NCBI GenBank assembly: GCA_035695765.1
Contig: DASRRI010000127.1
Span: 22,156 to 86,155, forward strand
Length of the DNA stretch: 64,000 nucleotides
Direction of reading: 5' to 3'
Origin: Dongia_A sp035695765
GTDB lineage: Bacteria; Pseudomonadota; Alphaproteobacteria; Dongiales; Dongiaceae
Shown here: positions 58,859-64,000 of the stretch, one piece after another
How positions within the stretch are numbered: the stretch's first letter is position 1
Layout: every line of letters begins with the position of its first letter
Translations under genes and position numbers: made by a program
Notes under the pieces: model-generated
The model's input: only the letters and a program-made list of their open reading frames with translations
Told to the model about the DNA's origin: nothing
Databases searched by the model: none

Positions 58859-59245
58859 GTGAAAATGATCGTCCGCAATCCGACGAAGGGCATTTATCCG
58901 GCGACGGGCGACTATGTCCATGCGATGGAAGTGCAGGATCCGACGCGCTTTCTCTACGTCGCCGGCACCATGGGCCTGGATGAGCGCGGTATCGCCGGCA
59001 AGACTCTGGGGGAACAGCTCGACCTCATCTGGTCCAACATCCGCGTTATACTCGCCAGCGCGGACATGAGCGTCGACAATATCGTGCGGCTGACCAGCTA
59101 CCTGCGCGATCCCGCCTATGCCGAGGAGAACGCCAAGGCGCGCGTAAAAGTGCTGAACGGCCGCGTGATTCCCACCATCGGCATCGTGGCGCAGACGCTT
59201 TCCAGCGACTGGCTGGTGGAGATCGAGGTCATCGCGGCGGCATGA
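58859..59245 (+). CDS. RidA-family protein, second copy
   Basis: This 128-residue RidA homologue has FLYVAGTMGLDERGIAGKTLGEQLDLIWSNIRVIL (in parts), NIVRLTSYLRD and the end RVIPTIGIVAQTLSSDWLVEIEVIA. At the usual RidA arginine site the sequence reads NGRVIPT with I in place of A/S (R-x-P pattern differs), so activity may be different from canonical imine hydrolysis. The GTG at 58859 has ACGGGA 10 bases upstream; an ATG at 58865 is an alternative. It follows the peroxiredoxin terminator. Confidence 0.82.
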   Translation: MKMIVRNPTKGIYPATGDYVHAMEVQDPTRFLYVAGTMGLDERGIAGKTLGEQLDLIWSNIRVILASADMSVDNIVRLTSYLRDPAYAEENAKARVKVLNGRVIPTIGIVAQTLSSDWLVEIEVIAAA

Positions 59246-59339
59246 CATTCGGTGCCGGGACGCTCTTTTGAAATCGAGGCCATCGCACTTCGTCGACGGC
59301 CTCGCAGGTCTTCGGATGCCTTAGTTGCGAGCGGCTCGC

Positions 59340-60221
59340 TTATTGGCAATCTGCAACAGTGATCGGCGCCGTACAGAAAATTCCTCCCTCCGTGATGGTC
59401 TGGTTGTTACCCCTCTCGGTTGCCAGGACCTCGAACTCGTACTTCTTGTTTGGCTCGAGGTACTGTTTCGGCACCGTGAAACTTGTTTCGTTCTGCGAAA
59501 CGTCGCCGTCAAGCTGAGCCGGCGGCGCTCCCGGCAATGCTGGTGCGCCGGTATCCGCCACGACAACATGGTAGCCCACGATCTGCACGGGACCGAGATT
59601 TGGGAGGAGCGGACCCGTAACCTTGTTCCACTTGATGACGAGCGCCCTGTCGTGCGGAACCACAGCTCCGTCTGCCGGCGCCCTGATCACCGGGCCGGCC
59701 GGAATCTTGTGCGTGAGCTTCGCTTTGCCTTCGAATTGTACTCCGCTGCTCGTGCCCTCGAATTTGTAAGTTCCAGCGGGCCAAGCGGTTAAGAGTTGAT
59801 CCAATGAGATCGCGTCAGGGGAAGGCTCGCAACCAAGCGCATTCTCCAGGTCGATAATTGGCGGCTCGACTCGCTCCTGGAAGCCTTCGGTTTGGTCGTG
59901 AGTTTCCTCCATGCCCAATGTCGTCTGAAAACTGTAGACGAGTTGCTTATTTGGATCTTCGACCGAGCCCTCGGTGACACCCTCGGTATCGAAGAGGATC
60001 TGAATGCCCATGTCGCATGCCGAGGCGTTCGTCTCGAAGTGGATGTTAGCAAACTCGAATGTCTCAGGCGCGACCGCAGCCTTGGCGGGCGTATCCTGCG
60101 CGATGGCGCAGACGATTAGGCCAGCCGCCATCGGCACGACGGAAAGCCGCAAGGACGATCCAAAGGGCCGATTGCAGGATTGCTCTTGTAGCTCGTATGA
60201 ATTTGCGTTGTGTCGGAACAT
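59340..60221 (-). CDS. Secreted protein of unknown function
   Basis: This 293-residue protein has a GGGAGGGAG ribosome site close to its ATG. An unusually long N-region (about 30 residues) precedes a hydrophobic stretch (VVPMAAGLIVCAIAQ) and a likely cleavage after AKA (about residue 48). The mature part has strands such as GPVIRAPADGAVVPHDRALVIKW and EPNKKYEFEVLATERGNNQ that look like a fibronectin-III or Ig-type module (about 175-290). Four or more cysteines (ACDMG, LGCEP, FCTAP, ADCQ) could pair. Codon use is less GC-rich than its neighbours, which hints at transfer. No family recognised. Confidence 0.7.
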   Translation of the reverse strand: MFRHNANSYELQEQSCNRPFGSSLRLSVVPMAAGLIVCAIAQDTPAKAAVAPETFEFANIHFETNASACDMGIQILFDTEGVTEGSVEDPNKQLVYSFQTTLGMEETHDQTEGFQERVEPPIIDLENALGCEPSPDAISLDQLLTAWPAGTYKFEGTSSGVQFEGKAKLTHKIPAGPVIRAPADGAVVPHDRALVIKWNKVTGPLLPNLGPVQIVGYHVVVADTGAPALPGAPPAQLDGDVSQNETSFTVPKQYLEPNKKYEFEVLATERGNNQTITEGGIFCTAPITVADCQ

Positions 60222-60576
60222 GATCTCCCTCCCTTCGTCCGTGCTGGTGAACGGACATTCCCTTGTGCAGATCGAGGTCGATGCAAGCTCAGGTGGCTGC
60301 TTCCACGAAGGGATGAGGCGAGGCCGGTCGTCTTGCGTACGACTCCAAGTTCATTCGCCAGGAAGGCCATCAGACTCGTGGCAGGGCGCCCCTCCGTGGG
60401 ACTTCCACTGATTTCGCGCCGGATCGGATTACCGGGATTCTCGCGCCTCCGGCGTAGCAAAGCAACTTACGGATTTGTAAGCCTGAGCTATCGATCTTGG
60501 TTCTGCGCCGTGCATTGTTGGAGCGCGGATAGCGCAATCTAGCGAAAGCTCTACTCTCAAGAGGGAAGGTGGAGCG
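60222..60576. other. 355-bp intergenic region without gene
   Basis: Between the secreted orphan protein and rnhA, both on minus. I find no coding frame with family features, no strong hairpin and no clear promoter. It is less GC-rich than surrounding genes and may contain the promoter of the orphan gene (downstream end near 60222). Confidence 0.5.
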
Positions 60577-61053
60577 TCACAGGATACTCGCATCCCGCAT
60601 CTGCCGGATCGCGAGTCTCGCCAACTCGTCGGCGCGTTCGTTCTCGATATGGCCGGAATGGCCCTTGACCCAGTGCCAGTGCACGTCATGGGTCTCGATC
60701 GCGGCCTCGAGCCTTTGCCAGAGGTCGACGTTCTTCACCGGCTTCTTGTCGGCGGTGCGCCAGTTGCGGGCCTTCCAGCTGTGGATCCAGGTGGTAATGC
60801 CGTTGCGCAAATATTCGCTGTCGGTGTGGAGGTGAATCTCGCACGGCCGCTTCACGGCTTCGATCGCCATGATCGCAGCCATCATCTCCATGCGGTTGTT
60901 GGTGGTCGCAGGTTCGCCACCGCTCATTTCCTTCTCGACATCGCCATAGCGCAGGATGGCGCCCCAGCCGCCCGGCCCGGGATTGCCGCTGCAGGCACCG
61001 TCGGTGAAAATCTCGACGATCTTCTTCTTGGAGTTTTCCGCCTGCGCGCTCAT
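60577..61053 (-). CDS. rnhA: Ribonuclease HI
   Basis: This 158-residue enzyme removes RNA from RNA-DNA hybrids. The catalytic carboxylates are visible: FTDGACSGNPGPGGWG (Asp), NNRMEMMAAI (Glu), HTDSEYLRNG (Asp) and NERADELAR (Asp), plus the His in KGHSGH. I chose the ATG at 61053, which overlaps the thrB stop (ATGA); an earlier in-frame start at 61083 lies inside thrB. Confidence 0.95.
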   Translation of the reverse strand: MSAQAENSKKKIVEIFTDGACSGNPGPGGWGAILRYGDVEKEMSGGEPATTNNRMEMMAAIMAIEAVKRPCEIHLHTDSEYLRNGITTWIHSWKARNWRTADKKPVKNVDLWQRLEAAIETHDVHWHWVKGHSGHIENERADELARLAIRQMRDASIL

Positions 61054-62012
61054 CAGATGCCGTAGGCCGAGGCCGACTTGCACTGCCGGTGAAAGGAAAG
61101 CTTGCGGCGATATTCCAGCGGATCCTTCGGTTGCACGAAGGCGCCGGGTGGATGGTTGAGCCAGTCATAGAGCCGCGTCAGCAGGAACCGCAGCGCGGAC
61201 CCGCGCGCCAAGATCGGCAGCGCCGCGATCTCCGCCGCCGGAATCTTGCGGTGTGAATCATAGGACCGCACCATCTTCTGCGCCTTGGTGACATTGAAGG
61301 AGCCATCAATCTCGAAGCACCAGGCATTGATGCAGACTGCAAGATCGTAGGCGAGGAAATCGGTGCAAGCGAAATAGAAGTCGATCAGGCCGGACAGCTT
61401 GTCGCCCAGGAAAAACACATTGTCCGGAAAGAGGTCGGCGTGGATAACGCCGATCTCCAGTTTTTCCGGCCAATGCTGTTCCAAGTAATGCAGCTCATCC
61501 GCGATCAGTGCGCCGAGCCCGGCTTCGACCTCATCGGCGCGCGCTTTGGTTTTCTCTGCAAGCTCGCGCCAGCCCGCGAGCGACAGATTGTTCGGCCGCT
61601 GCAGCGCGAAGTCGCGGCCCTTCACATGCAGGTCCGCCAACGCGGCGCCCAGCAGCTGGCAATGACGCTCGGTCGGGCGGCGCGGCCACATGCCTTCCAG
61701 GAACGTGCAGATCGCGGCGGGGCGGCCGCACAATTCGCGCAAGGCGCTGCCGTCCTTGCCGTTGAGCGGCGTCGGGCAATTCAATCCCTTCGCTGCCAGA
61801 TGCTGCATGAGGCCGAGGAAGAACGGCAGATCATCGCGCTTCACACGCTTCTCATAGAGCGTCAGGATGTAGCTGCCCTGCGTGGTGTGCAGCAGATAGT
61901 TGCTGTTCTCCACGCCCTCGGCGATGCCCTTACAAGCCATCACCTCGCCGATCTCGTACTGCTCGACGAAGGCGCGCAGCTCGTTGTCGGGGACTTCGGT
62001 ATAGACAGCCAT
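61053..62012 (-). CDS. thrB: Homoserine kinase (ThrB2 type)
   Basis: This 319-residue kinase of the aminoglycoside-phosphotransferase fold, the ThrB form common in alphaproteobacteria, phosphorylates homoserine. Segments: GVENSNYLLHTTQGSYILTLYE, the catalytic HADLFPDNVFF (Asp as base, Asn for metal), LIDFYFACTDFLAYDLAV (DFG-like) and RFLLTRLYDWL. It is coupled to rnhA by a 4-base overlap and lies 13 bases after ispH. Confidence 0.93.
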   Translation of the reverse strand: MAVYTEVPDNELRAFVEQYEIGEVMACKGIAEGVENSNYLLHTTQGSYILTLYEKRVKRDDLPFFLGLMQHLAAKGLNCPTPLNGKDGSALRELCGRPAAICTFLEGMWPRRPTERHCQLLGAALADLHVKGRDFALQRPNNLSLAGWRELAEKTKARADEVEAGLGALIADELHYLEQHWPEKLEIGVIHADLFPDNVFFLGDKLSGLIDFYFACTDFLAYDLAVCINAWCFEIDGSFNVTKAQKMVRSYDSHRKIPAAEIAALPILARGSALRFLLTRLYDWLNHPPGAFVQPKDPLEYRRKLSFHRQCKSASAYGI

Positions 62013-62025
62013 CAGGCGGCCATCA

Positions 62026-62982
62026 TCACGCGGTCAGGGCGCGGGGGAGCTTGAAGTGGGTGGTCTCTTCGGTGACGGAGATTTCGTCGATCTGCGTCAG
62101 ATAGCGCTGGCGGATCGCGGCGATCACTTCCTGCACCAGAACCTCGGGCGCCGAGGCACCGGCTGTGATGCCGACGGTCTTCACCTCGTCGAACCAGCGC
62201 CAGTCGATCTCCGCCGCGCGCTGGACCAGATAGGCGTGTGGGCAGCCGGCGACCCGCGCCACTTCGACCAGGCGCTGCGAGTTGGAGGAATTTGGCGCGC
62301 CGATCACCAGCAGCAGGTCGGACTTGGGCGCGATTACCTTGACCGCAGCCTGGCGGTTGGTGGTGGCATAGCAGATGTCTTCCCGGCGCGGCCCGTGGAT
62401 CTTGGGGAAGCGGCGGCGCAGCACCTCGATGATGCCGATCGTGTCGTCGATCGAAAGGGTGGTCTGCGTGATATAGGCGAGCCTGTCACCCAGGCTTGAC
62501 CCGCTGGGCGGAGCGACCTCCTCGGCATCGTCGGAAGTCTCGACCAGCGTCACCGCGCCCGCCGGCAATTGCCCGATGGTTCCGATCACCTCCGGGTGCC
62601 CGGCATGTCCTATGAGGATGATGTGGCGGCCAGCCGCGAAATGCACCTCGGCCTCGCGGTGCACCTTGCTGACCAGAGGGCAGGTGGCGTCGAGATAGAG
62701 GAGATTGCGCTTCTCAGCATCCTGCGGGACCGATTTGGGAACGCCATGGGCGGAAAACACCACGGGGAACTTGCCGGGAATCTCTTCGAGGTCCTCGACG
62801 AACACCGCACCCTTGCGCTCCAGCTCCTCGACCACGTGCCGGTTGTGGACAATCTCGTGCCGGACATAGACCGGCGCGCCGTAGCGCTCCAGGGCGCGTT
62901 CCACGATCTGGATGGCACGGTCGACCCCCGCGCAGAAACCGCGCGGTGCCGCCAGCAGCAGGGTCAGGGCATGTTTAGGCAT
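62026..62982 (-). CDS. ispH: 4-hydroxy-3-methylbut-2-enyl diphosphate reductase
   Basis: This 318-residue Fe-S enzyme makes IPP and DMAPP in the last step of the MEP pathway. The three cluster cysteines are in PRGFCAGVDRAI (about residue 17), LDATCPLVSKVH (about 100) and DICYATTNRQ (about 205). EIVHNRHVVEEL, FSAHGVPKSV and IGAPNSSNS are family motifs. It heads the ispH-thrB-rnhA unit. Confidence 0.95.
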   Translation of the reverse strand: MPKHALTLLLAAPRGFCAGVDRAIQIVERALERYGAPVYVRHEIVHNRHVVEELERKGAVFVEDLEEIPGKFPVVFSAHGVPKSVPQDAEKRNLLYLDATCPLVSKVHREAEVHFAAGRHIILIGHAGHPEVIGTIGQLPAGAVTLVETSDDAEEVAPPSGSSLGDRLAYITQTTLSIDDTIGIIEVLRRRFPKIHGPRREDICYATTNRQAAVKVIAPKSDLLLVIGAPNSSNSQRLVEVARVAGCPHAYLVQRAAEIDWRWFDEVKTVGITAGASAPEVLVQEVIAAIRQRYLTQIDEISVTEETTHFKLPRALTA

Positions 62983-63160
62983 GTGTTTCCAGTCCGTTTC
63001 CGCCGCTCACTTAGACTCTTTTCCATGCCTCCGGCAACCGCCATTTCCGCATGGGAAGAGGCAGGGCCGCGCATCCGCCTTGTGCCGGCGCGGGGCCTTC
63101 CGCTAGACTTTGTCCTATAGCAACGGCGCAGCCGAATTGCGCCGTCTTTGGGGATTTTCA

Positions 63161-63403
63161 ATGACTGAACCCACGATCGCGCAACGGTCGCCTTTCCGCT
63201 TCGACGTGACCCAGGGCAAGAGCTATTGGTGGTGCGCCTGCGGCCGCAGCAAGAACCAGCCATTCTGCGACGGCTCGCACAAGGGCAGCGAATTCTCTCC
63301 CATCCAATATGACGCGACTGAAACCAAGACGGTGTTCTTCTGTGGCTGCAAGCATTCCGGCGGCAAGCCGTTCTGCGACGGCACCCATTCCAAGCTGCCA
63401 TGA
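63161..63403 (+). CDS. CDGSH iron-sulfur domain protein
   Basis: This 80-residue protein has two CDGSH motifs: CACGRSKNQPFCDGSH (residues about 23-38) and CGCKHSGGKPFCDGTH (about 60-75), each a three-Cys-one-His 2Fe-2S site. Tandem CDGSH proteins of this size occur in bacteria and are presumed redox or Fe-S transfer proteins. I chose the ATG at 63161 after TGGGGATTTTCA; an earlier TTG at 63110 is poor. Confidence 0.9.
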   Translation: MTEPTIAQRSPFRFDVTQGKSYWWCACGRSKNQPFCDGSHKGSEFSPIQYDATETKTVFFCGCKHSGGKPFCDGTHSKLP

Positions 63404-63434
63404 CACAGGCCCGATTTTTCCAGCAACGGACCCT

Positions 63435-64000
63435 ATGATGCATTACCCAATCACCAATACCGGCCGCGCGCGGCGCGCCACCGGCATCCTGGCCGGCGCA
63501 CTGGCTTTGCTGATAACAGCGTCCTGCGCCAGCGAGAAGGATACGGCGGCCTATCCGTGCCCAGTGGTCGCGCCGGTGCGGGAGCTTGGCTACATGACCA
63601 AGTTCCAGGGCGACAGCCAGGATCTCTCCGATACCCTGTTCGAGGCGAAGGTCGACGAAATCCTGCCTGCGGCGAACTGCGTCTATCAGGAAGATGATTC
63701 CGGCAAGCGCGCGATCGTCTATGACATCCGCGTGAAATTTCTGGCACAGCGTGGGCCTAAGGATCGCGAAGGCGCCGCCAAGTTCAACTATTTCATGGCC
63801 ATCACCGGACCCGCCGGCCAGCCTCTGACCCGCCAGGTCTTCGACACCGAGATCCCGTTCGAGAACAACGCCACCCAGGCCATCACCGTCGAAGAGCTCC
63901 AGCCCCGCATCCCCCTGAAGCAGGGCGAGAACGGCGATTACTACCGCATCTATGTCGGCTTCGCGCTGAACGAGAAAGAGCTCGCGTACAACCGCAAGAA
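63435..64000 (+). CDS. Putative lipoprotein, 3' end outside window
   Basis: The open frame runs from tandem ATGs (63435 and 63438) past the last base. It has a basic start (TGRARRATG), a hydrophobic stretch (ILAGALALLITA) and a cysteine in TASCASEKD that suits a lipobox. The visible mature part, about 160 residues, includes FEAKVDEILPAANCVYQEDD, IVYDIRVKFLAQRG, FNYFMAITGPAG and YYRIYVGFALNEKE. It looks like a beta-rich periplasmic protein anchored in a membrane. Family not recognised. Confidence 0.75.
   Translation, partial: MMHYPITNTGRARRATGILAGALALLITASCASEKDTAAYPCPVVAPVRELGYMTKFQGDSQDLSDTLFEAKVDEILPAANCVYQEDDSGKRAIVYDIRVKFLAQRGPKDREGAAKFNYFMAITGPAGQPLTRQVFDTEIPFENNATQAITVEELQPRIPLKQGENGDYYRIYVGFALNEKELAYNRK

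Noticed and set aside
59275..59304. CGAGGCC...GGCCTCG inverted repeat after the second RidA gene
   Set aside because: Only a 7-bp stem with a 16-base loop and no T-run; too weak to call a terminator.
1..64000. tRNA, rRNA, CRISPR array, prophage or insertion sequence
   Set aside because: No cloverleaf-like, rRNA-like or regularly spaced repeat sequence and no transposase, integrase or phage structural gene was recognised by eye. A covariance-model scan would be needed to exclude small RNAs.

Overview
The window is about 64 kb of high-GC DNA that looks like the chromosome of an alphaproteobacterium. The Rhodospirillales in the broad sense is my best guess. This is inferred from three things: the aa3 oxidase order coxB-coxA-ctaB-(small ORF)-ctaG-coxC-DUF983-SURF1, the ispH-thrB-rnhA block, and the alphaproteobacterial style of the ThrC, CtaG and DUF1513/imelysin proteins. 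Genes are packed tightly, with many 4-base ATGA or GTGA overlaps. I see no rRNA, tRNA, CRISPR array, prophage or intact insertion sequence.

Layout. 1-7.6 kb: sugar and amine catabolism (iolE end, LacI regulator, KTSC protein, RidA, a polar amino acid ABC transporter with its IclR regulator, KDG kinase). 7.7-14.9 kb: an iron region with a tonB remnant, a Fur-like box, hemP, an ABM-type monooxygenase, a second and stronger Fur box, then a tight operon imelysin / multicopper oxidase / di-haem protein / second imelysin / DUF1513. 14.9-18.7 kb: DMT exporter, PfkB-type kinase, GreB, a higBA toxin-antitoxin pair whose toxin is frameshifted, and a GNAT enzyme. 18.8-28.4 kb, all on the minus strand: a corrinoid and folate one-carbon cluster (large iron-sulfur flavoprotein, DUF1638, 'virulence factor' family protein, split methylene-THF reductase, methyl-THF:corrinoid methyltransferase, ASKHA-ferredoxin activator), interrupted by an inverted-repeat element and an internal terminator.

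28.6-31.5 kb: a YedY-like molybdoenzyme, a TPR protein, palindromic repeats, a frameshifted phytochelatin-synthase-family gene, a cyclase membrane-domain remnant and a DUF1289 protein. 31.5-41.0 kb: a probable surface glycan or glycolipid locus, with flippase-like protein, AsnB and GT2 on plus, and a DegT aminotransferase, an Fe-S-containing GMC-like flavoprotein, GNAT and a large polytopic protein on minus. 41.1-54.2 kb: tldD, the cytochrome c oxidase operon, an M32 carboxypeptidase, thrC, an M16 peptidase and a GNAT enzyme. 54.2-64 kb: a secreted helical-barrel protein, YqgE, a DsbD-like reductase, peroxiredoxin, RidA, a secreted orphan protein, rnhA-thrB-ispH, a CDGSH protein and a lipoprotein that runs off the end.

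The most interesting candidates are the aerobic-looking corrinoid one-carbon cluster that lacks its corrinoid carrier in this window, the Fur-linked periplasmic iron module that has a multicopper oxidase and no visible permease, and the DegT / Fe-S-GMC / GNAT operon. Two genes (higB and the phytochelatin synthase homologue) are each broken by one extra base in a GGGG tract, which is either real decay or a base-calling artefact.
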